Positions 41,147 to 50,492 of a stretch of DNA of 64,000 bases are shown here, piece after piece. Position numbers and translations under genes: made by a program. The DNA comes from Holophagaceae bacterium (GTDB lineage Bacteria > Acidobacteriota > Holophagae > Holophagales > Holophagaceae), in NCBI GenBank assembly GCA_016722505.1, contig JADKJH010000007.1, positions 1 through 64,000 of the forward strand. The letters are read 5' to 3'. Every line of letters begins with the position of its first letter. The stretch's first letter is position 1. Under the pieces are notes generated by a model that saw nothing but the letters and a program-made list of their open reading frames with translations, ran no database searches and was not told the DNA's origin.

Positions 41147-41794
41147 TCAAGCGTTTCGCATGACGGTGCTGCCCACTACCTGCGCCACCAGCTTGATGTC
41201 ATCCGTGGCTTGCTCGAGGATGTCCAGGATCTCCTTCCACTTGATGAGCAGAATGGGATCCTTGGGGTCCTCGAAGATCTGGGCCAGAGCGGAGTGGTAC
41301 ACGGCATCTGCCTGGTTTTCCAGGGCGTGGACGTGGCGGATCCGGCGGCTGATCTCCTTTCCGTCCGACATGGTGCGAAGGCTCCTGATGAGTACCACCA
41401 CTTCCGTGGCACCCTCCACCGCGAGACTGCTGAGTTCCATGGCTGCCGGTAGCACTGTTTCGATGCGGTAGAGCACGAAGCGCTCGGTCACCGCGTCCAG
41501 ATGGTCCACCACATCGTCCAGGCAATGGGCCAGCTCCATGATGTCCTCCCGCTCTATCGGAGTCACGAAGGTCAGGTTCAGCCGGTCCAGGATGTCGTGG
41601 GTTAGCTCGTCGCCTTTATGTTCCAGTTCCTTCATTTCTCGCCGCAGGTCGGCCCAGGTGGACATATCACCTGTTCGCAAGGCTTGATCGAAGAATTGGG
41701 CTGAGGCCAGCACGTTGGCAGCAGCCTCATCCAGCAGATCGAAGAACACCATTTCACGCGGCTTCAGCCAGCGCATGACCGCATTGAGACTCAT
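41147..41794 (-). CDS. DUF47 (PhoU-like) protein, Pit partner, copy 2
   Basis: Nearly identical to copy 1: the visible differences are G/D (LRTGxMSTW), V/T and Q/V (EGAxEVVxLI), K/R (LIxSLRTM) and E/D (IFExPKD). The DNA is alike from about 41160 to 41868, matching 39300-40008, including the leader. So DUF47 plus its upstream region is a recent duplicate or was homogenised, while the Pit genes are not. Start ATG 41794 by analogy. Confidence 0.9.
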   Translation of the reverse strand: MSLNAVMRWLKPREMVFFDLLDEAAANVLASAQFFDQALRTGDMSTWADLRREMKELEHKGDELTHDILDRLNLTFVTPIEREDIMELAHCLDDVVDHLDAVTERFVLYRIETVLPAAMELSSLAVEGATEVVVLIRSLRTMSDGKEISRRIRHVHALENQADAVYHSALAQIFEDPKDPILLIKWKEILDILEQATDDIKLVAQVVGSTVMRNA

Positions 41795-41869
41795 CACAAC
41801 TCCATTCCAAGCAAACACACCTAGTTTGCCGTGTGAACGGGAGGCTACAAAGAAGTAAAAAAATAGGGG

Positions 41870-41986
41870 GCTATAGGCTCTGGCTTCAGGCCAGGGCGCG
41901 GGAGCTTGGCCCCGAGCCCAAAGTTCTACCAGCCTTGGGCCAACAGCCTTCAGCTATGAGCCAAAGCTCATAGCCCACCGCCCCTC
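41870..41986. repeat. Low-complexity AGCC/AGCTCA word stretch
   Basis: Loosely repeated words: GGCTCTGGCTTCAGGCC, GAGCCCAAAG, CAGCCTTGGGCC, CAGCCTTCAGC, TATGAGCCAAAGCTCATAG. Some form short palindromes. No coding frame. It fills the gap between the Pit/DUF47 pair and the response regulator. Confidence 0.6.
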
Positions 41987-41987
41987 T

Positions 41988-42698
41988 TCAAGCGTCCACG
42001 CTGCCGAGCCGATATCCCACGCCCACTACGGTTTCGATAAGGTTGGCTGCTTCGCCTAGCTTGGCGCGGACCCGACGTACATGTGCGTCAATGGTGCGGC
42101 TTTCACCCAAGTATTCCAGACTCCATACCTGCTGGAGGATTTTCTCACGGCTGAGCACACGGCGGGGATTCTTCAGGAAATAGGCCAGTAGTTCGAATTC
42201 CCGGCGGGTGAAGTCGAGAGATTCACCGTTCACCCGGGCCACATGCATGTCCAGATCCACTGAAATGGGTCCGAAAGTGAGCATCTGGCCTTTGGTCGTC
42301 TCATCAAGGAAGGAGGCACGCCGCAGGATGGCTCGGATGCGGGCCAGCAATTCCCGCGTTGAAAACGGCTTGGAGATGTAGTCGTCCGCGCCTAATTCCA
42401 GGCCCAGCACGCGGTCGATTTCTTCGGAACGGGCGGTGACCAGCACGACGGGAAGCGAACGGAGCGCAGGCGTATTGCGGATGACGCGAAGCACATCCAG
42501 CCCATCCATGTCTGGCAGCGTTAGGTCGAGCAAGGCCGCATCCAGCTTGGTTCCATGACCGGTGGCAATCTGTTGGAGGAGACTCAATGCCTCCTTTCCG
42601 TTTTCGAATGCGGTGACGGCGAAGCCTTCCCGTTGAAGATGCTGCTGCATCCCCAGCCGGATGTCAGGGTCGTCTTCCAACAATAGGATGTGGGGCAT
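41988..42698 (-). CDS. OmpR/PhoB-family response regulator
   Basis: Two-domain regulator of 236 residues. Receiver domain: HILLLEDDPDIRLGM (acidic pair), DAALLDLTLPDMDG (phosphorylated Asp), VLVTARSEE and GADDYISKPFSTREL (Lys). C-terminal winged helix: LDFTRREFELLAYFLKNPRRVLSREKILQQVW and RTIDAHVRRVRAKLGE...GVGYRLG. Adjacency to phoU and pst suggests PhoB function, but no PhoR kinase gene is nearby. ATG 42698 (MPHILLLED). Confidence 0.9.
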   Translation of the reverse strand: MPHILLLEDDPDIRLGMQQHLQREGFAVTAFENGKEALSLLQQIATGHGTKLDAALLDLTLPDMDGLDVLRVIRNTPALRSLPVVLVTARSEEIDRVLGLELGADDYISKPFSTRELLARIRAILRRASFLDETTKGQMLTFGPISVDLDMHVARVNGESLDFTRREFELLAYFLKNPRRVLSREKILQQVWSLEYLGESRTIDAHVRRVRAKLGEAANLIETVVGVGYRLGSVDA

Positions 42699-42767
42699 CA
42701 GGAACCCTTTCGATTTGCGATTTATCAACAATTTGAGGCTTGAGATCAGTGATTTTGGATCCAGTAA

Positions 42768-43442
42768 TCAGGCTCCAGAGCCCGGCCTTCCATGCAGGTA
42801 TGGGTGCTTCACATTCACGCCTTCCAGGATGAACAGGACTTCCTCGGCGATATTGGTGGCCTGGTCGGCGATGCGCTCCCAGTTCTTGATCACGATGATA
42901 AGGTTGCTGGCGCGTTCGATGCATAAGGGATCCGCAAGCATGGCGCGCAACAGATCTTTGTAGATCTGGACATAGAGCGCGTCCACCTTGTCATCATCGG
43001 CGATGACCTCGCGGGCTAATTCGGCGTCGCCCTTCACGAAGGCATTCACTGCCTCTCTCACCATCCCCCGGGTCTCCCCGGCCAAGCGTTCCAGCGCATC
43101 CCCTGCCAAAATAGGTGGATGGGTGAAGGGCACCCGGCGCGCGATGTTGCAGCAGTGATCGCCGATGCGTTCGATCTCGGGAATGATCTTGAGGCTCGAG
43201 GCGATGAGCCGCAAGTCGGTCGCGATGGGCGAACGCAGGGCCAGCAGGTCAATGCAGGCCTGGTCAAGCTTCAGTTCCTGTTCGTCCACCAGGCGGTCCA
43301 GCGCTTTCACTTGCTCGGCTTTGGTGGTGGATCCCTCGCTTAATGCCGCTTGTGAGAGATCAATCATCTCCTCGACCTGGCCAGCCATGGCCATGAGGCC
43401 ATCGCGCAGGTCCTGCAATTCTGAATCGAAATGGCGAACCAT
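42768..43442 (-). CDS. phoU: Phosphate-transport regulator PhoU
   Basis: Helical protein that restrains the Pho response and Pst activity when phosphate is ample. Two three-helix repeats: HFDSELQDLRDGLMAMAGQVEEMIDLS and LASSLKIIPEIERIGDHCCNIARR; the second repeat has KNWERIADQATNIAEEVLFI. The metal-binding motifs (ERIGDHCCNIA; ERIADQATNIA) are both intact. 224 residues. The ATG overlaps the pstB stop by one base. Confidence 0.95.
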   Translation of the reverse strand: MVRHFDSELQDLRDGLMAMAGQVEEMIDLSQAALSEGSTTKAEQVKALDRLVDEQELKLDQACIDLLALRSPIATDLRLIASSLKIIPEIERIGDHCCNIARRVPFTHPPILAGDALERLAGETRGMVREAVNAFVKGDAELAREVIADDDKVDALYVQIYKDLLRAMLADPLCIERASNLIIVIKNWERIADQATNIAEEVLFILEGVNVKHPYLHGRPGSGA

Positions 43443-44323
43443 CAGCCGAACCTCCCCGTGATGTAGTCTTCGGTGGTGCGTTCCCGTGGATTGGTGAACA
43501 TCTTCTCAGTAAGACCTGATTCGATGAGCTTTCCAAGCCAGAAGAAGGCCGTGAAATCCGAAACCCTGGCGGCCTGTTGCATGTTATGGGTCACGATCAC
43601 GATGGTAAATTTCTTTTTCAATTCAAATATCAATTCTTCGATGCGGCTGGTGGCAATTGGATCCAGGGCTGAACACGGCTCGTCCATGAGCAGCACCTCG
43701 GGATCCACGGCGAGGGCGCGCGCGATGCAGAGCCGCTGCTGCTGTCCGCCGCTCATTCCGAGGGCCGATTCCTTCAGGCGGTCCTTCACTTCATCCCATA
43801 GGCCAGCGGATTGGAGGCTGGTCTCCACAGCCTCGTCAAGAATCCCGCGGTCTCTCACGCCCTGGATGCGCAGTCCGTAGGCCACATTCTCATAAATGGA
43901 TTTTGGAAACGGATTTGATTTCTGGAAGACCATTCCTGTCCGCTTGCGGAGCGAGATGACGTCAACGCCTGGCTCGTAGATATTCGAATCGCCGATGCTG
44001 ACTTTCCCCTCGATCCTCACGCCGTCGATGAGATCATTCATGCGGTTGAGACAGCGCAGGAGCGTGCTTTTACCGCAGCCCGAGGGGCCGATGAAGGACA
44101 TGACTGTATTTTTGGCGACCTTGAGATCGACATCGAAGAGGGCCTGCTTGCTTCCATAAAAAAGGTTGAGGCCTTCCACGGTCAGCATGGCTGGTGATGT
44201 AAGCACCGATGCATCCGTAAGCGGCAGCTCCGCCAACCTGGCGCTGGGAGCCGAAGGTGGAGATGCCGGTGGTTCTGCATAGGCCAGCGGCTCGGGCAAT
44301 ATCCTGGGGTCTTCAATTTCCAT
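43442..44323 (-). CDS. pstB: Phosphate ABC transporter ATP-binding protein PstB
   Basis: ATPase of the Pst importer. Walker [23 protein letters not shown] (in part; the PstB-specific NRMND follows), [20 protein letters not shown], signature [19 protein letters not shown], Walker [22 protein letters not shown], and [16 protein letters not shown] are diagnostic. Start is ATG 44323 (MEIEDPRIL), with GGAG six bases upstream; a longer frame that overlaps pstA is rejected. An Ala/Pro-rich N-terminal leader of about 45 residues precedes the ABC domain. 293 residues. Confidence 0.95.
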   Translation of the reverse strand: MEIEDPRILPEPLAYAEPPASPPSAPSARLAELPLTDASVLTSPAMLTVEGLNLFYGSKQALFDVDLKVAKNTVMSFIGPSGCGKSTLLRCLNRMNDLIDGVRIEGKVSIGDSNIYEPGVDVISLRKRTGMVFQKSNPFPKSIYENVAYGLRIQGVRDRGILDEAVETSLQSAGLWDEVKDRLKESALGMSGGQQQRLCIARALAVDPEVLLMDEPCSALDPIATSRIEELIFELKKKFTIVIVTHNMQQAARVSDFTAFFWLGKLIESGLTEKMFTNPRERTTEDYITGRFG

Positions 44324-44340
44324 ATGAGCTCCAGAATGCA

Positions 44341-45930
44341 TCAGAAGGTGCTCCCACCCAAGCGTGCCCTCAATTTCCGACGGAGCCTGAGTGCGAAAAG
44401 GTTGAGCAATACGACGACAAGCAACAGCAGCAAAGCTGTCATGAAAACCATGGGCTTGGCGGCCTCGCTGTTGGGGCTTTGGAAACCCACATCGTAGATG
44501 TGGAACCCAAGATGCATGAACTTGCGATCCAGGTGTAGGAAGGGGAATGAACCATCCAAGGGCATGGAAGGCGCGAGCTTCACGACACCTGTGAGCATGA
44601 GCGGCGCCACTTCGCCCGCACCCCTGGACATGGCCAGAATCAGGCCCGTGAGAATGCCAGGCGCGGCCCCTGGCAACACAACGTTCCAGATGGTCTGCCA
44701 TTTGGTGGCGCCCAATGCCAGGCTGGCTTCCCGTTGGTTTCTGGGCACGGCGGCCAGGGCTTCTTCTGTGGCGACCACCACCACAGGAACAGTGAGCAAC
44801 GCCAGTGTGAGCGAGGCCCATAGGATTCCGCCGGTGCCGTATGTTGGCGTGGGCAGTTTGGAGGAATAGAACAGCTGGTCAATGGTGCCGCCCACGGAGT
44901 AGACGAAGAAGCCAAGCCCGAACACGCCGAAGACGATGGATGGGACTCCAGCCAGGTTGTTCACCGCCACGCGGGTTGCACGCACCAGAAGGCCATCCTT
45001 GGCGTATTCCCGCAGGAAAAGCGCCGTCACCACGCTCAAAGGGACGACCATCACGGACATGATCAGGACCATCATCACCGTGCCGAAAATGGCGGGGAAA
45101 ATGCCACCTTCCGTGTTGGACTCCCGGGGATCGTCCGCCACAAATTCCCAGAGGCGCGAGAAATATAATCGAACTTTTCCGAACCAGCTCAACTCATTGG
45201 CCGGCACGATGCGAACGATTCCGCTGAGCGGTATTTCCTTGGTTTGGCCGTCTACCGTCAAGAGGGTCACGGTGAAAGTTTTCGCTGTGGTCCGCAATTG
45301 ATCCAGCTCGGCTTGAAGCTGGTTGTACCGGGACTGGAGGCTGTTCTGCTGTTGTTCGAGAACGGTGCGGGCCTCGGCGCTGCCGGCCGATTCCATGGCT
45401 TGGCGGCAGTCTTCAAGTTTTCGATTCAATTCACCCACTGCGCCCTTTTCGATCCCGCGGATCTGGGCCTGAAGTTTGTTCGTGGCCGGGAGGCGGCGCT
45501 TCACTTCTTCAACAGCCGCCTCTGCTTTGGCGATTGGCTGGCCATCCTGGGAGATGTCCTGGATGCGTCCGATGAAGGTGCCGTTCTCCAACCGCTCGAT
45601 CAGCAGGGCATCTTTCGGCTCTTGGCGCCCGTGGATCTCTGACGCCTGGAACCATTTGAAATCCTGGCCGTAGATATCGCGATTGCCCACCCGGAATTGG
45701 ACCTTGGCGGGTTCCGTTCCGAGAGGGGCTTCGAAGGAGGTGATCTCTCCCAGGACCGCGCCCTCAGGACCCTGGGCTTGGATCAATGCATGGGGCCAGA
45801 AAACCCCGAGACCCTTCACCGCGATGAAGCCAACCAGGCCCACGATCATCAGCAGGCAAAGGGAGAGCATGGTGCCTGAGAACCAGATGAAGATGTTGCC
45901 GCGCCGCAGCCATTGCGTGAATCGCTTCAT
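44341..45930 (-). CDS. pstA: Phosphate ABC transporter permease PstA (large form)
   Basis: Inner-membrane permease. The C-terminal half is the transport domain: [31 protein letters not shown] (in part), [22 protein letters not shown], the EAA loop [30 protein letters not shown], and a final membrane helix. The N-terminal half (residues about 45-290) is an extra periplasmic domain with a coiled coil ([48 protein letters not shown]). At 529 residues it is nearly twice the E. coli size and like the large PstA of Pseudomonas and Vibrio. The start overlaps the pstC stop by one base. Confidence 0.93.
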   Translation of the reverse strand: MKRFTQWLRRGNIFIWFSGTMLSLCLLMIVGLVGFIAVKGLGVFWPHALIQAQGPEGAVLGEITSFEAPLGTEPAKVQFRVGNRDIYGQDFKWFQASEIHGRQEPKDALLIERLENGTFIGRIQDISQDGQPIAKAEAAVEEVKRRLPATNKLQAQIRGIEKGAVGELNRKLEDCRQAMESAGSAEARTVLEQQQNSLQSRYNQLQAELDQLRTTAKTFTVTLLTVDGQTKEIPLSGIVRIVPANELSWFGKVRLYFSRLWEFVADDPRESNTEGGIFPAIFGTVMMVLIMSVMVVPLSVVTALFLREYAKDGLLVRATRVAVNNLAGVPSIVFGVFGLGFFVYSVGGTIDQLFYSSKLPTPTYGTGGILWASLTLALLTVPVVVVATEEALAAVPRNQREASLALGATKWQTIWNVVLPGAAPGILTGLILAMSRGAGEVAPLMLTGVVKLAPSMPLDGSFPFLHLDRKFMHLGFHIYDVGFQSPNSEAAKPMVFMTALLLLLVVVLLNLFALRLRRKLRARLGGSTF

Positions 45931-48122
45931 CAGAGGCTCTCATAGCGTTTGCGCAACTGCTGGCGCACCAGCTCCGCGATGGTGTTCAGCAGGAAGGTGA
46001 AGGCGAAAAGCAGCAAGGCCGCCAGGAACAGCACACGATAAAGGGAGCCGTGCAGCGGAGCTTCGGGGATTTCCACAGCGATGTTGGCGGCCAAAGTGCG
46101 CATGCCGTTGAAAGGGCTCCAATCCATCACTGGCGTATTTCCTGTGGCCATCAGTACGATCATGGTTTCGCCGATGGCACGGCCCAGACCCACCATCACC
46201 GCTGAGAATATCCCAGGGCTCGCGGTGGGCAGCACAACCCGCCAGGCAGTCTGCCAAGGTGATGCGCCACAGGCCAGGCTGGCGCTGGTGAGTGATTTTG
46301 GCACGGAGCCCAAAGCGTCTTCGCTGATGGTGAAGATGATGGGGATCACCGCGAATCCCATGGCGAAACCCACCACCAGGCTGTTGCGCTGGTCATAGTT
46401 GATACCGTGGGCCGTTTGGAGCCATCCCCGAAAGCTGCCCCCAAGGAAAATGCGCTCGAACCAAGGCCCGGTTTGAGAGGCCAGGAGAAGGCCCAGGATC
46501 AGCAACGGGATCCCCCACATGACTTCGCGGCCCTCACCCCAGATGGTGCGCCATTTCTGGGGAAGCCGATTCCAAAATGGCATGAGCAGTAGCACGCAAA
46601 GCAATGTCGTTAGAGGAAAGAGGAGCAATTCCACCGCGACTTTTTCGAAAAGCGGAGCCAGTACCAGGCCCGCTAGGAACCCCAAGACTACTGAGGGCAG
46701 GGCGGCCATGATCTCCACGGCGGGCTTGATGGCGTTGCGCAGGTTGGGACTGGCGAACTGGCTCGTGTAGAGTGCGGCGAAAATGGCCAGAGGCAGCGCG
46801 AAAAGCATGGCGTAGAGGGTGCCTTTCAGTGTGCCGAAGACCAGCGGCATCATCCCGAACTTGGGTTCGAAATCATCGGTGCCACCGGTGCTTTGCCACA
46901 CGAAATCAGGTTTTTCATAACCTTCGTAATGGACCTTTCCCCAAAGGGTTTTTTGGCTGACATCCGCATGGGGCGCGGAAAGGCTCCAGGAACGCATCTG
47001 GCCATCTTTGGAGCCGACGAGTATCAGGTCACCCCGGGGTGCGATGGTCGCCTGGGCAGTCTGGTCCACGGCAGCGCTGAAAAGCCTTCGCTCGGTGGTC
47101 AGGTGATCCACGACAACTTGGGTTGAAGTCCAAGCCAGGAATCGCTTGTCCCTGAGACTGTGCGAGAACCCAAGAACCTCGCCATTGAGAGTGGGAAAAG
47201 CGTGGAAGGGCTGAAGCTGGAAAACTTCATTCACGCGGACTTGCTGGTAAGCCGCCAATTTACCCTTGGCTCCACCCACCAACAGCGAGGTCTGTCCGAT
47301 GGTGAAGCCCAGTGCGGTGACTGGCTCGCCGAACTCTGAGCGGGTTAATAGTTCGGGTTCTCCCTCCATTTTGAAATCCAGGATTGCGCCTTCTTGGGTC
47401 CCGACATACAGCGCGCGTCCATCCGAGTTCCAAAGGGCGCAGGTGGCGCTCAGACCTGATGGCAGAGGGATGGGATTGAGGACCACTGGTTTCGTTTCAT
47501 CCACCGCCGATTCCAGCCACGCCAACCCCGAAGGGGTAGTGGCCACTACTCGAAGCATGGCGGCACCACCCATGCCGCTGCCGTCGGAGAGCCGAAAGTG
47601 GAGCAATCTCTTGACCTCGCCCTGCACAGTGAGGGCACCTTGCCAGTTGGGTTCCAAAGTCCACTTGGCAGGATCATTTTCTCCAGAGGGTTTTACCCAT
47701 TTCAGCGTGCTCAAGCTGAGCTTCCCGTCCAGTCCCTGCACCAACATGTCCCCACGGGGCTGCATGGGTGTTTGGGATCGCCAGGGCCGAGCCGGGCCGT
47801 CCATGATTGTGGATAGCAGTTGTCCATCTGGTAGGCGATGGACTTGCATTCCTTCCCGGGGAGAAACCAATACCACGGCCTTGCCGGACTCATCCAGAAG
47901 CAGGCCTTGAGCCGGGCGCTGCTTGAACGTTCCAATTGAAGCGGATGAAGGTGCCTTGAACAGAGGAAAGGCCTCTTTTGCGATGAAAACCATCATCCCG
48001 ATCACCGCCGCGATGATGGTGAGCCCACCGACAGAGATGATCACGGCCATGAAACGATCAACCCACCGGGCCCGCTTTTGGGCCTGGTGGGTTGATCGTT
48101 TTTCTGGAGTGGGATGGTTCAT
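45930..48122 (-). CDS. pstC: Phosphate ABC transporter permease PstC (large form)
   Basis: Inner-membrane permease, 730 residues, more than twice the short form. A first membrane helix (FMAVIISVGGLTIIAAVIGMMVFI) is followed by a beta-propeller-like periplasmic domain (about residues 60-400, with repeating strands such as LLVGGAKGKLAAYQQV and LILVGSKDGQMRSWSL). The permease proper follows (MPLVFGTLKGTLYAMLFALPLAIFAALYTSQF..., EIMAALPSVVLGFLAGLVLAPLF, the EAA loop ASLACGASPWQTAWRVVLPTASPGIFS). Same type as the large PstC of Pseudomonas/Vibrio. Confidence 0.93.
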   Translation of the reverse strand: MNHPTPEKRSTHQAQKRARWVDRFMAVIISVGGLTIIAAVIGMMVFIAKEAFPLFKAPSSASIGTFKQRPAQGLLLDESGKAVVLVSPREGMQVHRLPDGQLLSTIMDGPARPWRSQTPMQPRGDMLVQGLDGKLSLSTLKWVKPSGENDPAKWTLEPNWQGALTVQGEVKRLLHFRLSDGSGMGGAAMLRVVATTPSGLAWLESAVDETKPVVLNPIPLPSGLSATCALWNSDGRALYVGTQEGAILDFKMEGEPELLTRSEFGEPVTALGFTIGQTSLLVGGAKGKLAAYQQVRVNEVFQLQPFHAFPTLNGEVLGFSHSLRDKRFLAWTSTQVVVDHLTTERRLFSAAVDQTAQATIAPRGDLILVGSKDGQMRSWSLSAPHADVSQKTLWGKVHYEGYEKPDFVWQSTGGTDDFEPKFGMMPLVFGTLKGTLYAMLFALPLAIFAALYTSQFASPNLRNAIKPAVEIMAALPSVVLGFLAGLVLAPLFEKVAVELLLFPLTTLLCVLLLMPFWNRLPQKWRTIWGEGREVMWGIPLLILGLLLASQTGPWFERIFLGGSFRGWLQTAHGINYDQRNSLVVGFAMGFAVIPIIFTISEDALGSVPKSLTSASLACGASPWQTAWRVVLPTASPGIFSAVMVGLGRAIGETMIVLMATGNTPVMDWSPFNGMRTLAANIAVEIPEAPLHGSLYRVLFLAALLLFAFTFLLNTIAELVRQQLRKRYESL

Positions 48123-48125
48123 TCG

Positions 48126-49094
48126 CTAGTTTAATTTCTTCATTTCCGCGGCTTCCATGGCCGCGGTGAGAGGAAGGTAGCCATCCTTGACCACGATTTG
48201 TTGGCCTTCCTTGCTAAGGACGAACTTGATGAATTCCTTGGTCAGCGGATCAATGGGTTTCTTGGGATTGTGGTTGATGTAGACGTAAAGGAATCGGGCC
48301 ATGGGGTATTTGCCGTTGAGGGCATTCTCGTACGTGGCGGGGAAAGGTTCGCCGTTATAGGCCTTTTCATTCGCCAAAGGCACTGCCCGAACGCCGGAAG
48401 TGGCATAGCCGATTCCTGAATAGCCTGCCGCATTCTTGTCGCTGGAGACGCTCTGCACCACGGAACTGGAGCCGGGCTGTTCCTTGACAGTGTCCTTGTA
48501 GTCACCCTTGAAAAGCGCGTGCTCCTTGAAATAGCCATAGGTTCCAGAGGCGCTGTTGCGTCCGTAAAGTGAAATGGGTTTGGCGGCCCAGGCGCCCTTC
48601 AGGCCCAGATCTCCCCAGGTCTTCGCATCCTTTGGGTGCCCGCCCTTGCGGGTCTTGGAGAAGAGGGCATCCACTTCCTGCAGGGTCAGGGACTTGATGG
48701 GGTTGTCCTTGTGGACGAACACCGCGAGGGTGTCAATAGCCACGGCCACCTTGGTGGGTTTGTAACCGTACTTCTTCTCAAATTTATCAATCTCTTCACT
48801 TTTCATTTCGCGGCTCATGGGGCCGAGTTGGGCGGTGCCTTCAATCAGCGCTGGAGGCGCTGTGCTGGAGCCCTTGCCTTCCACCTGGATCTTCACATTC
48901 GGGTATTGCTTGCCAAACGACTCCACCCAAAAGGTCATGACATTGTTCAATGTGTCAGAACCGATAGAGTTCAAATTTCCAGAGATGCCAGAAGTCTTTT
49001 TGTAGGTTGTTAGTTTGGCATCCACTTTCACTGCTTGGGCGAAGGCGTTGCCGGAAGCGATCAGGGCCAGGGCCAAAGCTATGCGTTTGTGCAT
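48126..49094 (-). CDS. pstS: Phosphate-binding protein PstS
   Basis: Periplasmic receptor that delivers phosphate to PstCA. A signal peptide ([21 protein letters not shown]) leads to a PBP fold: [47 protein letters not shown] (phosphate-contact Ser/Thr), [19 protein letters not shown] and [18 protein letters not shown]. 322 residues. First gene of pstSCAB-phoU-regulator on the minus strand; a Pho-box-like site precedes it. Confidence 0.94.
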   Translation of the reverse strand: MHKRIALALALIASGNAFAQAVKVDAKLTTYKKTSGISGNLNSIGSDTLNNVMTFWVESFGKQYPNVKIQVEGKGSSTAPPALIEGTAQLGPMSREMKSEEIDKFEKKYGYKPTKVAVAIDTLAVFVHKDNPIKSLTLQEVDALFSKTRKGGHPKDAKTWGDLGLKGAWAAKPISLYGRNSASGTYGYFKEHALFKGDYKDTVKEQPGSSSVVQSVSSDKNAAGYSGIGYATSGVRAVPLANEKAYNGEPFPATYENALNGKYPMARFLYVYINHNPKKPIDPLTKEFIKFVLSKEGQQIVVKDGYLPLTAAMEAAEMKKLN

Positions 49095-49155
49095 GAAATG
49101 CTCCTATGGGACCCAATCAGGTTCCCGGCTCGACGGAAAAGCCGTTGGGTTTCCG

Positions 49156-49173
49156 TGTAAAAACTCTGTAACA
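49156..49173 (-). promoter_or_regulatory. Possible Pho box upstream of pstS
   Basis: On the minus strand CTGTTACAGAGTTTTTAC lies about 62 bases before the pstS ATG. The first half resembles CTGTCAT; the second is weak. PhoB control of pstS is general knowledge; the site itself is tentative. Confidence 0.35.
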
Positions 49174-49177
49174 GGTT

Positions 49178-49302
49178 GAGGGGCGAGGGATGAGGGGTGA
49201 GGTACCCTTTGGGTGCCTTCGGCGCGCCTTGAAACTAATTGCGGCCCACGGGCCGCATCCGAATTGAACCTCGTACCTTGCATCTCATCCCTCAGCCCCT
49301 CC
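49178..49302. repeat. Imperfect inverted repeat at the xerD 3' end
   Basis: GAGGGGCGAGGGATGAGGGG...GAGGTACC (49178-49206) pairs with its near-complement CGTACCTTGCATCTCATCCCTCAGCCCCTC (49272-49301). A 60-base middle holds GCGGCCCACGGGCCGC, a small perfect hairpin. It overlaps the last codons of xerD. It may serve as a terminator-like structure; there is no T tract. Confidence 0.5.
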
Positions 49303-50226
49303 CCTTGGGTGCATGCGGTCATAGAGCTCTCTTAGCCGGGCCTGATGCACGTGGGTGTAGATCTGGGTGGTGCTGATGTCCGCATGGCCGAGCATGGCCT
49401 GCACACTACGCAGATCGGCGCCGTGGTCCAGCAGATGGGTGGCGAAGGCGTGCCGCAGCACATGGGGGCTGATGGATTCCCGCCGGATGCCGGCCTGCAC
49501 GGCAAAGGCTTTGAGCATTTTCCAGAAATGCTGCCGGGTCATGGGTTCACCACTTTTCCCCACGAAAAGCGCATCGCTGGCGGGTTTGAATCCTGGGCGC
49601 AGAGCCAGCCATTGGCGGATCCAGTGTTCGGCGCCTTCGCCAAAAGGGATGAGCCGCTCCTTCCGTCCCTTGCCCATGACTTTTACGAAGCCTTCGTCCA
49701 GGTACACGCGCAACGCCGAAAGTGCTGCCAATTCTGAAACCCGGAGACCCGATGCGTAAAGCAATTCGATCCAGGCGCGATCGCGCACACCCATGGGCGT
49801 GTTCACATCCGGGGCTTTGAGCAGCGCCTCCACCTGGGCTTCGCTCAACGTTTTCGGCAGGATGCGCGGAGGGCGCGGTGGTCGGACCACGGCTTCGGGG
49901 CCGGCGGCGCCAGTGCCCTCCAGCCGCATGAAGACCAGGAATTGCCGAAGCGCCGATGAAAGCCGGGCGATGCTGCGGGGAGCCTTGCCCTCCGCATGCT
50001 GGGTGACCAAGAAGGCCGTGATGCGGTCCCGGTCCAGATCCGAGGGCGACAATTTCCGATCCAGAGCCCAGACCGCGAGGAAGCGGAGATCCGAGAGGTA
50101 GCCCGACACCGAATTCGCGGCAAGTCCCCGCTCGACTGCGAGATGGACCTCGAATTCCCTCAAGGACGCGGCCCAGCCCAAAGGCCAGCCGCCTTCGGGT
50201 TCTTGGATCAAGGGTGCGCGGGGCAT
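49285..50226 (-). CDS. xerD: Tyrosine recombinase XerD/XerC
   Basis: Site-specific recombinase that resolves chromosome dimers at dif. The N-terminal SAM-like domain (FEVHLAVERGLAANSVSGYLSDLRFL) precedes the catalytic domain with LYASGLRVSELAAL (first Arg), VMGKGRKERLIPF (Lys), SPHVLRHAFATHLLDHGADL (His-x-x-Arg), MLGHADISTTQIYTHV (His and the nucleophile Tyr). 313 residues. No nearby integration signs, so it is treated as the housekeeping enzyme; XerC versus XerD cannot be told with certainty. Confidence 0.92.
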   Translation of the reverse strand: MPRAPLIQEPEGGWPLGWAASLREFEVHLAVERGLAANSVSGYLSDLRFLAVWALDRKLSPSDLDRDRITAFLVTQHAEGKAPRSIARLSSALRQFLVFMRLEGTGAAGPEAVVRPPRPPRILPKTLSEAQVEALLKAPDVNTPMGVRDRAWIELLYASGLRVSELAALSALRVYLDEGFVKVMGKGRKERLIPFGEGAEHWIRQWLALRPGFKPASDALFVGKSGEPMTRQHFWKMLKAFAVQAGIRRESISPHVLRHAFATHLLDHGADLRSVQAMLGHADISTTQIYTHVHQARLRELYDRMHPRGGAEG

Positions 50227-50277
50227 ATGGAAAGCCTATCCTGAGTTGGCTATGAGCTATGACAGCAGGCGTTGGGC

Positions 50278-50414
50278 GCTTGACTCTCAACTTCTCAACT
50301 CTTGACTCTCAACTTCTCAACTCTTGACTCTCAACTTCTCAACTCTTGACTCTCAACTCCCGACTTCTCAACTCTTGACCCTCGACTTCTAGACTTCTTG
50401 ACTCCAGGACCCTC
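50278..50414. repeat. Tandem array of GACTCTCAACTTCTCAACTCTT-type units
   Basis: About four longer units of roughly 22 bases (CTTGACTCTCAACTTCTCAA and the next bases) followed by diverged CTCGACTTCT and GACTCC words. Reverse-complemented, the words read AGTTGAG and AGTCAAG, the same as the other arrays. It lies between the divergent xerD and acpP genes, upstream of the acpP promoter. Confidence 0.9.
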
Positions 50415-50492
50415 GACTCGGGGTGCAGATCCACACTTGGAACAAAAGCCGAGCCGTGATAGTCTCCTCAAGTTCAAGTCCAGGAGAACCCA

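Noticed and set aside
43442..44821. 459-residue reading of pstB
   Set aside because: The extra N-terminus lies over pstA, in a shadow frame; ATG 44323 has a proper ribosome site and gives a normal PstB.
49285..50226. xerD-type recombinase as a mobile-element integrase
   Set aside because: Sequence and length fit the housekeeping recombinase, and no attachment site, cargo genes or tRNA is near.
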